A stretch of DNA of 45,190 nt from Alistipes sp. (GCA_017555905.1 JAFZFP010000019.1:1-45190); one strand, 5' to 3'. Positions 26,588 to 35,508 are shown, counted from the stretch's first letter. The notes: generated from the letters alone by a model not told the origin. A program made the numbers and translations.

Positions 26588-29047
26588 CTAAAACCAAATC
26601 GAGAGGTTTAGGCGGAAGGTGCGAGGATAGTTGTAGGTTATGCGGTTGTCCATCGGGCTGAGATAGCCTCGGCCCATAACCTCGTGACGCAGGATGCGGT
26701 TCTGCTCGTAGCCACTATAGATGGTGTGTTGCCCGAAGAGGTTGCGAATATCAACGCCAATGCGGAGTGAACAACTATCTAACCTCCAATACTTTGAGAC
26801 GCTTAGTTCGCCATTGAATATATCGCCGAGGCGTTGTTGTGCAAGGAGCCCCTCACGCGACTCCTCGGAGGAGGTGTGGGTGAGGACATTCATCGTGCGA
26901 CGTACGAACGACGGCGTGACGAATCTGTTTGCTGTGTAGCCCAATGCCAGGGTTGCGCTCCAACCCGACATACGGAACTTCAGGTTGCCATAGAGTGCTA
27001 ATTCGGGCGTACCTGTATTTCTGCCACGCATAAAACTCTCGGAGATAGATATCAGCCTATTGTCGGTGTCGGCATAGGTCTCGACGATGGCATTATCGGT
27101 GTAGCGGCTGGCGCAGTATGAGGCGTAGAAGGATGAGGAGAGGAGACGCGACCAAGTAACATCTGCCGAGGCCTCAATGCCACAGCGGATGATGTTGATA
27201 TTGCGCACCACTCCGACGGAATAGGTCTGGGCGATGTCGCTGTAGAAGTGTATCACGTCGAAGCCGTTAAGGAGTGTAGAGGCAAATAGAGAGCACTTGA
27301 TTATTAAGCGATTAGATATCGCGTAATTGTACGAAGCGTCGAACGAAAAGTTGGTGCCGAGGGTGAGGTTATTCACAAGGCGGTTGTTATACTCCTCTTG
27401 AAGAAATATGGCGCTACTTGGCGGTGTACGACCTTCGATTGCGCCAGAGAGGGTTATGTTGTGGTTGTTGAAGTTGTGTTGCCAAGCCGCGGTAAATAGG
27501 TATGGCGAACTCCAATATTGTGTCGAACGACCCAACGAACCTGCACCAGGGAATAACTCCTTTTCGTAGTAGCCACGACGTTGTATGCCCTTTGAACCAA
27601 CCGATAGGCGACCCTCGACAGTGCCCTCGTCATACTCCCATTTTGCGTTGCAGAAGGCCATAAGCGAGAGGGCGTTGATGCGGTAGTCGTAGCCGAAACG
27701 GTCGCCTTCGTGGATTATACGATTGGGTGTTAATAGGTTGTTTTGCAAGTGGTTGGAGTAGGCCTCGTCGTTGATAAGGTAGAAGTCGTGGTCCACGATA
27801 TGGTCGCTACCCAAAAGGTCGTCCATAACCTTGAAGTTGTGCGAGGTATTGTAGTGGAGGTTGAGTCCTGCCGAGAGATTTAAGTTGCCGATTTTATTCT
27901 CCACGACGGCAGATAGTTGGGCTGTGGTGGTGTTGCTCCGACGACGCTCCACGGCATAGCGTGCGTGGCCATCGGGTTGGAGCGTGTTAGTGTAGTACAA
28001 CTCATCCCAATCTATCTGCGTATATCTTAAGTCGTTCTGAGTCCAACTATCTGTTACGTGGCGCTTTGTCTCCTCGTCATTGAAGTAGGAGGGCATATAG
28101 CGGTAGTAGTCGGGTCTTGGTGTTAGGGTGTTAAACCACGCCAAGGAGGTTGTTCCAGTAGCCTCGAAGGCCAAGTCTGCCGAGAGGTGTAGGGTTGATA
28201 TCGTGGTTAGTCGGTAGTCCCATACGGCAATCGCTTCGGGACACAGTGAGGTTGCGATGCGAGAGTTGCGCACATCGCCACGATAGAGTCCCCAGGCGGG
28301 GTTGTATAGCGGATTGGAGGTGAGCGAGATGGCCTCCTCTGTGGATGCTTGACGCAGGCCTCGGTGTGAGTAGGGGAGCAGGGCGATTAGGCTTAGTGCG
28401 CCTCGTCGGTCGCTGCGAGTGGCCTCGACTGCTAAGTCAGCACTATTGTTGTGTACACCCTTGATATATAAGTCATTACCCGCCTTGATACGTGCGATAT
28501 GCGATATTGTCCAACCATCATCAAGGCGTATGCCGTTGGTCAGAGGCTTCCATACCGCTCGGTGGAGGATGCCTCCGAGGTAGCGTCGTCCCGAGAATTC
28601 TGTGTTGATGTATTGTCCCTCGTGGCTATAGCCTCGCTCACGGCCTAAGAGTAGGCGAGTGGTGGAGGTGTTGCCGTGGGGTAGAAGAGAGGTGGAGACC
28701 TCTTTGTCGATGCCTAACGATTGGAGCGTGTATGCGGTATTCCGATTCAGTGCTATCTCGTTTGCGAGCCACACCTCCTCATCATATCCTCCTCCACGCT
28801 GGCGAAATCCTAATTGGCTGAGTGCGTAGCCACCGTAACTGAGTGAGGGATAGCGTATAGACCTCTCATCGACGGGTGTTATAGTGTCTGCAACGACCAC
28901 CAACGGTAACTCATCCTCTTCCTCCTCGTCGTAGAACTTATAGTAGCGATAGTCGTAGTCCACATCTTGGGCTAATGATGTGGCGATAGAGCATAGTAGA
29001 ATAGGTAGCGCGAGCATCAAGGCTCTATGTAGCCCAAGAGGTCTCAT
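26588..29047 (-). CDS. Outer-membrane beta-barrel protein, TonB-dependent-receptor-like
   Basis: An 819-residue secreted protein. The signal peptide MRPLGLHRALMLALPILLCSIATSLAQ is followed by a tyrosine/acid-rich stretch (DYDYRYYKFYDEEEEDE), then long runs of alternating beta-strand character to a C-terminal aromatic residue (NLSIWF), as in outer-membrane barrels. Segments such as GFRQRGGGYDEEVWLANEIALN resemble a reduced plug (IRG-x-G) and SKYWRL...IRNLFGQ resembles the last strands of TonB-dependent receptors. No carboxypeptidase-like N-terminal domain, no convincing TonB box and no SusD partner are visible. The substrate is unknown. It is single or first in the minus-strand run, 83 bases before ricT. 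Confidence 0.65.
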   Translation of the reverse strand: MRPLGLHRALMLALPILLCSIATSLAQDVDYDYRYYKFYDEEEEDELPLVVVADTITPVDERSIRYPSLSYGGYALSQLGFRQRGGGYDEEVWLANEIALNRNTAYTLQSLGIDKEVSTSLLPHGNTSTTRLLLGRERGYSHEGQYINTEFSGRRYLGGILHRAVWKPLTNGIRLDDGWTISHIARIKAGNDLYIKGVHNNSADLAVEATRSDRRGALSLIALLPYSHRGLRQASTEEAISLTSNPLYNPAWGLYRGDVRNSRIATSLCPEAIAVWDYRLTTISTLHLSADLAFEATGTTSLAWFNTLTPRPDYYRYMPSYFNDEETKRHVTDSWTQNDLRYTQIDWDELYYTNTLQPDGHARYAVERRRSNTTTAQLSAVVENKIGNLNLSAGLNLHYNTSHNFKVMDDLLGSDHIVDHDFYLINDEAYSNHLQNNLLTPNRIIHEGDRFGYDYRINALSLMAFCNAKWEYDEGTVEGRLSVGSKGIQRRGYYEKELFPGAGSLGRSTQYWSSPYLFTAAWQHNFNNHNITLSGAIEGRTPPSSAIFLQEEYNNRLVNNLTLGTNFSFDASYNYAISNRLIIKCSLFASTLLNGFDVIHFYSDIAQTYSVGVVRNINIIRCGIEASADVTWSRLLSSSFYASYCASRYTDNAIVETYADTDNRLISISESFMRGRNTGTPELALYGNLKFRMSGWSATLALGYTANRFVTPSFVRRTMNVLTHTSSEESREGLLAQQRLGDIFNGELSVSKYWRLDSCSLRIGVDIRNLFGQHTIYSGYEQNRILRHEVMGRGYLSPMDNRITYNYPRTFRLNLSIWF

Positions 29048-29072
29048 TAGTAGGTTAAGTGGTTAGGTAAAA

Positions 29073-29103
29073 CAAAGTTAATAATATTTTGGAAAAGGTG
29101 CAA
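29073..29103 (-). promoter_or_regulatory. Promoter of the outer-membrane barrel gene
   Basis: On the minus strand, TTG (29101-29103), 20 bases, then TAACTTTG (29073-29080), a full -7 match ending 25 bases before the ATG at 29047. Between this promoter and the fusA2 promoter (29104-29310) the sequence is AT-rich and I see no gene or clear element. Confidence 0.65.
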
Positions 29104-29310
29104 CTCGTCGCTTATCTTTCGGATTGAATAACTCAGCGAAAAAGACTATATTCATAATGTGGACGAATTGCCTTGATTTTTGACTTTTGCAATGATAGAT
29201 TTTTGAGTGGTGGAGGAGCGGATAAAATGGCTATACCATATTTATATAAGGGAGAGGGGTTTGCAAAAGTGGAAGAAAATAACCTATTTTTGAAAAATAT
29301 TGGTTTTTAT

Positions 29311-29341
29311 TTTGCAGTTTGAAAAAAAGTCTTTAATTTTA
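29311..29341 (+). promoter_or_regulatory. Promoter of the EF-G paralog gene
   Basis: TTTG (29311-29314), exactly 19 bases, then TAATTTTA (29334-29341), one mismatch from TAnnTTTG. It predicts a transcript with a 5' UTR of about 90 bases that holds a strong hairpin. A canonical fusA would lie in a ribosomal operon, so this stand-alone promoter fits a separately controlled paralog. Confidence 0.6.
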
Positions 29342-29356
29342 TAATCCACAAAGACA

Positions 29357-29404
29357 CTTAAGCAGATTTGCGCTCCCGTTTTGTGGCGCAAAATACCGCT
29401 TAAG
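29357..29404 (+). promoter_or_regulatory. Strong hairpin in the 5' UTR of the EF-G paralog
   Basis: CTTAAGC (29357-29363) pairs with GCTTAAG (29398-29404), and TTTGCGC (29367-29373) pairs with GCGCAAA (29386-29392) above a small internal loop; the apical loop is TCCCGTTTTGTG. That is 14 perfect pairs ending 33 bases before the ATG. It has no T-run, so it is not a terminator. It may control mRNA stability or ribosome access, or bind a regulator. Confidence 0.65.
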
Positions 29405-29437
29405 AGGATACAAAAAAACCTAAAAAACTATTATACT

Positions 29438-31591
29438 ATGAAAAACTATTTAGCAAAAGAGATTAAGAACATCGTTCTTATTGGTGCGCCTGGCGCCGGT
29501 AAAACTACCCTTGCTGAAGCAATGGCTTTCGAGGGTAAGGTAATTGACCGCAGGGGTAGTATCGAGAATAACAATACGATTTCGGATAATACCGATATCG
29601 AGCATGAATATAAACGATCTATATATTCAACAACCCTCTTCACAGAGTTTATGGGTCGCAAGCTCAATATCATTGACTGCCCAGGCTCAGACGACTTCTG
29701 TGGATCTTTGTTCTCAGCATTTAAGGTAGGTGACGTTGGCGTTATGGTACTCAACGCACAGAATGGCTGGGAGGTAGGCTCTGAGTTGCAGTCACGCTAC
29801 GCTCGCATCCTCAACAAGCCTCTCATCGGTGTTATCAACCAACTCGATGGCGACAAGGCAAACTACGAGGCAACTCTCGAGGGTATCCGTGCTAACTCTT
29901 CTGTTAAGCCTGTTATCGTTCAGTATCCTGTAAACCAGGGCGCTGGCTTCGACTCATTCATCGACGTATTGATGATGAAGTTGTATAAGTTCGTAGACGA
30001 GAACGGTAAGCGTGAGGAGTATGACATCCCAGAGAACGAACTTGAGCGCGCACAGGCTTTGAATCAGGAGTTGGCTGAGGCTGCTGCTGTATATGATGAC
30101 GCTCTTATGGAGCTCTACTTCGAGAAGGGTTCACTTACTCAGGATGATATCCGTGCCGGTTTGAAACTTGGTGTTTCTAAGCGTGATATTATGCCTATCT
30201 TCTGTGCTTCAGGTAAGCGCGACATCGGTACTAAGCGTCTTATGGAGTTCATCATCAACGTAGGTCCAGGCCCATTGAAGGCACCTGCATTCCTCTCAAC
30301 TGAGGGTGAGGAACTCGTAGCAAACGAGGAGGAGCCAACCGTAGCATTCGTATTCAAGAGTCAGATCGAGCAGCATATCGGCGAGATTACCTACTTCCGT
30401 GTAGTTCGCGGTAAGGTTACCGAGGGTATGGAACTTGTGAACTCACGTACAGGTAATAAGGAGAAGTTGTCTCAGTTGTTCGCCGTAGCAGGTAAGAACC
30501 GTGTTAAGGTTACTGAGTTGTCAGCAGGTGATATCGGTTGCACCGTTAAACTTAAGGGTACACGCACTAACGATACACTCGCAGCACCTTCTGCACCTGT
30601 TGCTGTTGAGCCTATCGTATTCCCAGAGCCTCGCTACCGTGCAGCCGTTAAGGCAAAGGAGCAGAGCGACGAGGAGAAACTCGGCAAGTTGCTCAACGAC
30701 GCTAAGTATGAGGATCCTACAATCCTTGTAGAGTACTCTAAGGAACTTAAGCAGACTATCATCCAGGGTCAGGGTGAGCACCACCTCAACATCCTCAAGC
30801 AGCGTCTCTCAACTGAGAATAAGATGGAGATCGAGTACTTCGCTCCAAAGATTCCATATCGCGAGACTATTACTAAGGTTGCTCAGGCTGACTACCGTCA
30901 CAAGAAGCAGTCTGGTGGTTCAGGTCAGTTCGGTGAGGTACACATGGTTATCGAGCCTTACTACGACGATATGCCAGAACCTACAAAGTATAAGGTTAAT
31001 GGTCAGGAGATCGCAGTGAGCGTTAAGGGTAAGGAGGAGTACGACCTTCCTTGGGGCGGTAAACTCCAGTACTACAACTCTATCGTTGGTGGTGCTATCG
31101 ACGCACGCTTTATGCCTGCTATTTTGAAGGGTATTATGGAGAAGATGGATGAGGGTCCATTGACAGGTTCATACGCTCGTGATATCCGCGTTGTTATCTA
31201 CTACGGTAAGATGCACCCAGTAGATTCAAACGAGCTTTCGTTCAAACTTGCAGGCCGTAACGCCTTCAAGGATGCGTTCCGCAATGCAGGTCCAAAGATT
31301 ATGGAGCCTATCTACAACGTAGAGGTACTTACCCCAAGCGAGTATATGGGTGCTGTAATGAGCGACCTCCAGAACCGTCGTGCTATGATTATGGGTATGG
31401 AGTCAGATAAGGGCTTCGACCGCCTCAATGCACGTGTGCCTCTTGCAGAGCTCTATCGCTACTCAACATCATTGTCATCATTGACCTCTGGTGCAGCAAC
31501 CTACACAATGCAGTTCGCATCATACGAGCAGGTGCCAGCAGATGTTCAGGATAAGTTGTTGAAGGCTTATACCGACACCGACGAAGAGTAA
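29438..31591 (+). CDS. fusA2: EF-G paralog (EF-G2 type) lacking catalytic GTPase residues
   Basis: Five-domain EF-G architecture of 717 residues from ATG 29438 (MKNYLAKEIKNIVLIG); the upstream in-frame start at 29381 lies inside the leader hairpin. The P-loop is GAPGAGKTT (16-24). Switch II reads D80-C-P-G-S84-D-D-F where active EF-G has D-T-P-G-H-V-D-F, so the catalytic His is Ser. The switch I R-G-I-T motif reads R-S-I-Y, losing the Mg-coordinating Thr, and NKxD is N134-Q-L-D. A Bacteroides thetaiotaomicron EF-G2 paralog is reported to support translation without GTP hydrolysis and to matter under carbon limitation; this protein looks like that class. Domains III-V are well conserved (SGGSGQFGEV, GPLTGSY, RRAMIMGM). 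Confidence 0.88.
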   Translation: MKNYLAKEIKNIVLIGAPGAGKTTLAEAMAFEGKVIDRRGSIENNNTISDNTDIEHEYKRSIYSTTLFTEFMGRKLNIIDCPGSDDFCGSLFSAFKVGDVGVMVLNAQNGWEVGSELQSRYARILNKPLIGVINQLDGDKANYEATLEGIRANSSVKPVIVQYPVNQGAGFDSFIDVLMMKLYKFVDENGKREEYDIPENELERAQALNQELAEAAAVYDDALMELYFEKGSLTQDDIRAGLKLGVSKRDIMPIFCASGKRDIGTKRLMEFIINVGPGPLKAPAFLSTEGEELVANEEEPTVAFVFKSQIEQHIGEITYFRVVRGKVTEGMELVNSRTGNKEKLSQLFAVAGKNRVKVTELSAGDIGCTVKLKGTRTNDTLAAPSAPVAVEPIVFPEPRYRAAVKAKEQSDEEKLGKLLNDAKYEDPTILVEYSKELKQTIIQGQGEHHLNILKQRLSTENKMEIEYFAPKIPYRETITKVAQADYRHKKQSGGSGQFGEVHMVIEPYYDDMPEPTKYKVNGQEIAVSVKGKEEYDLPWGGKLQYYNSIVGGAIDARFMPAILKGIMEKMDEGPLTGSYARDIRVVIYYGKMHPVDSNELSFKLAGRNAFKDAFRNAGPKIMEPIYNVEVLTPSEYMGAVMSDLQNRRAMIMGMESDKGFDRLNARVPLAELYRYSTSLSSLTSGAATYTMQFASYEQVPADVQDKLLKAYTDTDEE

Positions 31592-31593
31592 TT

Positions 31594-31826
31594 CTTTGTT
31601 GTGATAAGGGGTCATCTTTGCCCCATCCCAAAAGTAGACCACCCTGGGCTGTACGTTTCTGTACTATCCCAGGGTGGTCTCTTTCGCGATAGACCAAATC
31701 TAACCCCTTCTCACAACAAAGATGCGCACTCCAAAGCCCCCTCCCTCTGGGCTGTACGTTTCTGTACTATCCCAGGGTGGTCTCTTTCGCGATAGGCCAA
31801 ATCTACCCTCCCCTCTCACAACAAAG
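31594..31826. repeat. Palindromic intergenic element with an internal duplication
   Basis: An outer inverted repeat, CTTTGTTGTGATAAGGGGT (31594-31612) and ACCCCTTCTCACAACAAAG (31703-31721), pairs at 18 of 19 positions. Inside it AGACCACCCTGGG (31636-31648) pairs perfectly with CCCAGGGTGGTCT (31668-31680), with GTAC/GTAC in its loop. A 59-base block from this element (31644-31702) is repeated at 31747-31805 with one difference (A31693 to G31796), and the CTCACAACAAAG end is repeated too (to 31826). The second copy has lost the long left arm. No open frame in it is credible. It may be a mobile palindromic (REP/MITE-like) unit and could also terminate fusA2 transcription. Confidence 0.8.
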
Positions 31827-31893
31827 AGGGGCATCATTTATGTTGAGGTAGAGTGAAAAAGTATTTCGATGGATATCTTTTTCTCCCTAAATG

Positions 31894-31924
31894 TTGTGAA
31901 AGTTTCCATTTTTTTCTAACTTTG
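31894..31924 (+). promoter_or_regulatory. Promoter of glnA
   Basis: TTG (31894-31896), 20 bases, then TAACTTTG (31917-31924), a full match to the -7 element, ending 35 bases before the ATG at 31960. Confidence 0.7.
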
Positions 31925-31959
31925 CTTAGGAATGTTATCACATATAAAACTCAAAAAAT

Positions 31960-33462
31960 ATGAACAAGGAGTTAGAACTTAATCCCAACAAGGTGGTTGC
32001 CTTTTTGGGTAAGCCTGCAAGGGAGTTTACAAAGGCCGATATCATCGAGTATATTCGCAAGAATGAGGTGCGTATGGTCAATTTTATGTATCCTGCGGGC
32101 GATGGTCGTCTCAAGACACTTAACTTTGTGATTAACAATATAGAGTACCTCGATACAATCCTCACCTGTGGTGAGCGTGTCGATGGTTCGAGCCTCTTCC
32201 CATTTATCGAGGCTGGTAGTAGCGACCTCTATGTCGTGCCACGTTTTAGCACCGCCTTCCTCGATCCGTTTGCCGAGATTCCTACGTTGAGTATGCTATG
32301 CTCGTTCTTCAATAAGGATGGTGAGCCTTTGGCCTCAGCGCCTCGTTACACCCTACTCAAGGCGTTGCGTGCCTTCGAGGATGTTACGGGTATGCAGTTC
32401 GAGGCGATGGGTGAGTTGGAGTACTACGTCATTGCTCCTGACGAGTCGCTCTTCCCAGCAACCGACCAGAAGGGTTATCACGAGTCGGCACCATTTGCGA
32501 AGTTCAACGAGTTCCGCACAGAGTGTATGGCCTACATCGCTCAGGCGGGTGGCAAGATTAAGTATGGCCACTCGGAGGTGGGTAACTTCACCATCGACGG
32601 TTACGTATATGAGCAGAATGAGATAGAGTTCCTCCCAGTATCGGCTGCCGATGCTGCCGACCAACTCGTGTTGGCTAAGTGGATTATTCGCAACTTGGCA
32701 TACCGTTACGGTTTCGATATTACCTTCGCGCCAAAGATTACTGCGGGCAAGGCCGGCTCAGGTCTCCATATCCATATGCGTTTGATGAAGGATGGTCGTA
32801 GCGTGATGATTAAGGATGGTGTATTGTCTGACGAGGCACGCAAGGCTATCGCTGGTATGATGGTGTTGGCTCCATCTATCACAGCCTTTGGTAACACCAA
32901 CCCTACATCATACTTCCGTCTTGTGCCACATCAGGAGGCTCCAACGAATGTATGCTGGGGTGATCGCAACCGTTCGGTATTGGTACGAGTACCATTGGGC
33001 TGGACTGCTAAGAGCGATATGTGTCGCATAGCAAACCCATTGGAGGCTGATAGTAATATCGACACAACACAGAAGCAGACCGTGGAGATGCGCTCTCCAG
33101 ATGGTTCGGCAGATGTTTACGAACTTATCGCAGGTCTCGCCGTGGCTTGTCGCTATGGCTTCGAGATGGAGGATGCCTTGGCTATTGCTGAGCGCACTTA
33201 TGTCAATGTCAATATTCACCAGAAGGAGAATGCTGACCGTCTTGAGAAGTTGGAGCATCTGCCAGACAGTTGTGCCCTCTCGGCAGACTGCTTGGAGCGT
33301 CAGCGTGAGATCTTCGAGCGCTACGGTGTCTTCAGTCCAGCGATGATTGATGGCATCCTCAAGGCTCTGCGTAGTTTCAACGATAGAACTCTTCGTGAGG
33401 ATATAGGTAACGACAGAGAGCAGATGCTTGAACTCGTGCGTAAGTACTTCCACTGCGGATAG
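31960..33462 (+). CDS. glnA: Glutamine synthetase, type I family
   Basis: It makes glutamine from glutamate, ammonia and ATP, the main ammonia-assimilation step. The product is 500 residues with a beta-grasp N-domain (to about 120) and the catalytic domain: E152/E154 (GELEYYV), GSGLHIHM (267-273, H270), NRSVLVRVP (337-345) and VEMRSPDGSADVY (375-387). It is shorter than type III enzymes (about 730) common in Bacteroides and lacks the usual adenylylation Tyr loop as far as I can see. Divergence from the archetype leaves a small chance of a glutamine-synthetase-like gamma-glutamyl ligase. It has its own promoter and is followed by a hairpin before dprA. Confidence 0.85.
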   Translation: MNKELELNPNKVVAFLGKPAREFTKADIIEYIRKNEVRMVNFMYPAGDGRLKTLNFVINNIEYLDTILTCGERVDGSSLFPFIEAGSSDLYVVPRFSTAFLDPFAEIPTLSMLCSFFNKDGEPLASAPRYTLLKALRAFEDVTGMQFEAMGELEYYVIAPDESLFPATDQKGYHESAPFAKFNEFRTECMAYIAQAGGKIKYGHSEVGNFTIDGYVYEQNEIEFLPVSAADAADQLVLAKWIIRNLAYRYGFDITFAPKITAGKAGSGLHIHMRLMKDGRSVMIKDGVLSDEARKAIAGMMVLAPSITAFGNTNPTSYFRLVPHQEAPTNVCWGDRNRSVLVRVPLGWTAKSDMCRIANPLEADSNIDTTQKQTVEMRSPDGSADVYELIAGLAVACRYGFEMEDALAIAERTYVNVNIHQKENADRLEKLEHLPDSCALSADCLERQREIFERYGVFSPAMIDGILKALRSFNDRTLREDIGNDREQMLELVRKYFHCG

Positions 33463-33473
33463 TTTAAGGATTG

Positions 33474-33507
33474 GGGAGGGTTGTCAATCGCGAGTTGCGA
33501 CCCTCCC
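33474..33507 (+). terminator. Hairpin after glnA (possible weak terminator)
   Basis: GGGAGGGTTG (33474-33483) pairs with CGACCCTCCC (33498-33507), 10 pairs with one wobble, loop 14 bases. No T-run follows, so it may only reduce read-through into dprA or protect the glnA 3' end. Confidence 0.45.
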
Positions 33508-33539
33508 TCATTATATGTAAAACCATTAAGTAGCCCAAA

Positions 33540-34649
33540 ATGAAGTTCGAGGACTTAGCCATACTCTTCGTGCGAGGTTTAGGAAGTCGCAAGTTAGCCT
33601 TTCTTATCGACTCGCTCGGCTCTTCGGAGGCTATTTTTGCCACTCCTGCTAAGGAGTTGCAGAGTCTCTATGGCATCAGCGAGGGTGTTGCTCAGCAGAT
33701 AGCCAGTAAGGAGTGTTTCAAGGATGCGGAGCGTGAGGCTGCCTATTGCCGACAGCGCGGTATATGTGCGGTGTCGGTAGAGGATAGCGAATATCCTAAA
33801 CCGCTGTTGGAGACTATCGACCGCCCTCACGTGCTGTTTGTCAAGGGAAATTTCGAGGCCTTCACCAAGCGTTCGCTCTCGGTGGTGGGTACTCGCGAAA
33901 TATCGCCCTCAGGACTCAATGTCATTGACAAGATGATTGGCGGACTTGCAAGTAGTGTCTATAACCTCTCCATAGTCAGCGGTTTGGCCTATGGCGTTGA
34001 TGCGGCAAGCCACCGTGCTGCCATAGCCAACCACATCCCAAGTATTGCGGTGATGGCTAATCCTTTGCCAGATATCAACCCAACGGCTCACCGTGCCTTG
34101 GCCGAGGATATCATCAATAATGGGGGTGCCTTGGTGTCGGAGTTGCACTCGCAGACCAAGCAGAATGGTAAACTCTTCTTGGCTCGCAACCGCATAATTG
34201 CTGGTTGGAGTATGGGAACATTGATTGTTGAGGCTGGCGCTTCGGGAGGCTCGTTGGCAACGGCGGATATGGCCGATGGCTACAATCGTACGCTGATGGC
34301 GATACCTGGCCGTATAACCGATTCCACATCGTTTGGAACGAATAACCTTATCCGTTCGGGCAAGGCGCGCTTAGTCCTCACACCGAACGACATAATTGAG
34401 GATATGAATTGGAATGCTATGGCGAAACCCGTAGCGACAAACTCAGGAGGTCGTCTTGAGAAGGAGGGTGGCCTCACTTCTTCGGAATTGACTATCCTGA
34501 ACGCCTTGGATGGCGCAATAACCCTAAACTATGACCAACTTTTGGAGGCTACGGGGCTCACGATGGGTGATTTAACAATGTCGATTATGACATTGGAAAT
34601 CAAGGGCTTCATACGCCGTCTCTCGGGAAAGATGTACGAAAAGATTTAA
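33540..34649 (+). CDS. dprA: DNA-processing protein DprA
   Basis: DprA loads RecA onto incoming single-stranded DNA during transformation; it is kept in many bacteria not known to be competent. It has 369 residues. An N-terminal helix-hairpin region (about 1-60) precedes the Rossmann-like DNA_processg_A domain with VVGTREIS, SGLAYGVDAASH, ARNRIIAGWS and EAGASGGSLATA motifs (about 110-260). A C-terminal winged-helix-like domain (about 300-369) ends in GFIRRLSGKMYEKI. It starts 77 bases after glnA and lies 5 bases before tatD, so dprA and tatD are coupled. Confidence 0.93.
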   Translation: MKFEDLAILFVRGLGSRKLAFLIDSLGSSEAIFATPAKELQSLYGISEGVAQQIASKECFKDAEREAAYCRQRGICAVSVEDSEYPKPLLETIDRPHVLFVKGNFEAFTKRSLSVVGTREISPSGLNVIDKMIGGLASSVYNLSIVSGLAYGVDAASHRAAIANHIPSIAVMANPLPDINPTAHRALAEDIINNGGALVSELHSQTKQNGKLFLARNRIIAGWSMGTLIVEAGASGGSLATADMADGYNRTLMAIPGRITDSTSFGTNNLIRSGKARLVLTPNDIIEDMNWNAMAKPVATNSGGRLEKEGGLTSSELTILNALDGAITLNYDQLLEATGLTMGDLTMSIMTLEIKGFIRRLSGKMYEKI

Positions 34650-34654
34650 TAGAG

Positions 34655-35431
34655 ATGATTGATACTCATTCACATATATACGATAGTGCCTTCGACGAGG
34701 ATCGTGCCGAGGTGCTTCAGCGTGCCTGGGATTCGGGAGTTGAGATGTTGCTTCTACCCGATATAGATTCCGATAGCCGAGAGGCTATGTTTGCTGTGGC
34801 TCGTGAGAATCCTCAGCGATGTGTGGCGATGGTAGGTCTGCACCCTACCTCGGTAAACGATAATCCGAAGTGGAAAGAGGAACTTGATACGGTGGAGCAT
34901 CTGTTGAAAGCCCCTCCAATGAGGCTATGTGGTGTCGGTGAGATAGGTCTCGACCTCTATTGGAGCCAGGATTTCTACCGCCAACAACGAGAGGTGTTGC
35001 ACGCACAACTCGAACTCGCCCTGCAGTATGATATGGCCGTGGCGATACATACTCGTTCGGCCTATAAGGAGATGGTCGATGCCGTGGCAACCTATCGCGG
35101 ACGAGGCCTAAGAGGTGTCTTCCACGCCTACGCTTCGGATGTAGATATGGCGCATAAGTTGTTGCGCTGTGGCGATTTTGTCTTTGGCGTTGGAGGAGTT
35201 GTTACGTTTAAGAATGGTGGTGTGGCTGAGGTGGTTAGAGAACTCCCTGCGGAGTTGTTGCTCTTAGAAACCGACTGCCCATACCTCACACCTGTCCCAT
35301 TTCGAGGTAAGCGTAATGAGTCGTCGTATGTGAAATATGTGTGCGATAAGGTGGCAGAGTTGCACGGCACGACACCCGAAAAAATCGACGAAATAACCTC
35401 TGCTACAACAAGGCGCATATTCAATCTGTGA
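34655..35431 (+). CDS. tatD: TatD-family metal-dependent DNase/hydrolase
   Basis: A TIM-barrel metal hydrolase; family members act as 3'-5' exonucleases or D-aminoacyl-tRNA-processing enzymes. It has 258 residues. The metal ligands are all present: H5 and H7 (DTHSHIYD), E96 (GVGEIGLD), H132, H157 (VFHAYA) and D207 (ETDCPYLTP). It is cytoplasmic with no signal. It starts 5 bases after dprA in one transcription unit. The substrate is not defined by sequence. Confidence 0.92.
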   Translation: MIDTHSHIYDSAFDEDRAEVLQRAWDSGVEMLLLPDIDSDSREAMFAVARENPQRCVAMVGLHPTSVNDNPKWKEELDTVEHLLKAPPMRLCGVGEIGLDLYWSQDFYRQQREVLHAQLELALQYDMAVAIHTRSAYKEMVDAVATYRGRGLRGVFHAYASDVDMAHKLLRCGDFVFGVGGVVTFKNGGVAEVVRELPAELLLLETDCPYLTPVPFRGKRNESSYVKYVCDKVAELHGTTPEKIDEITSATTRRIFNL

Positions 35432-35508
35432 TATGCGCAATATGCATAATTATAGCCCCGTAGACGAAAAAAAAGTGGATAAAAATTCTGCGATAACATT
35501 TTTTTGTC

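Noticed and set aside
31601-31795. Short frames across the palindromic repeat, also 31425-31697 minus
   Set aside because: Their amino-acid repeats simply mirror the duplicated DNA; no start context, and the minus frame covers the end of fusA2.
31644-31826. CRISPR-like direct repeats
   Set aside because: Only two copies, 59-base units with a 44-base gap, no cas genes; palindromic nesting fits a different kind of element.
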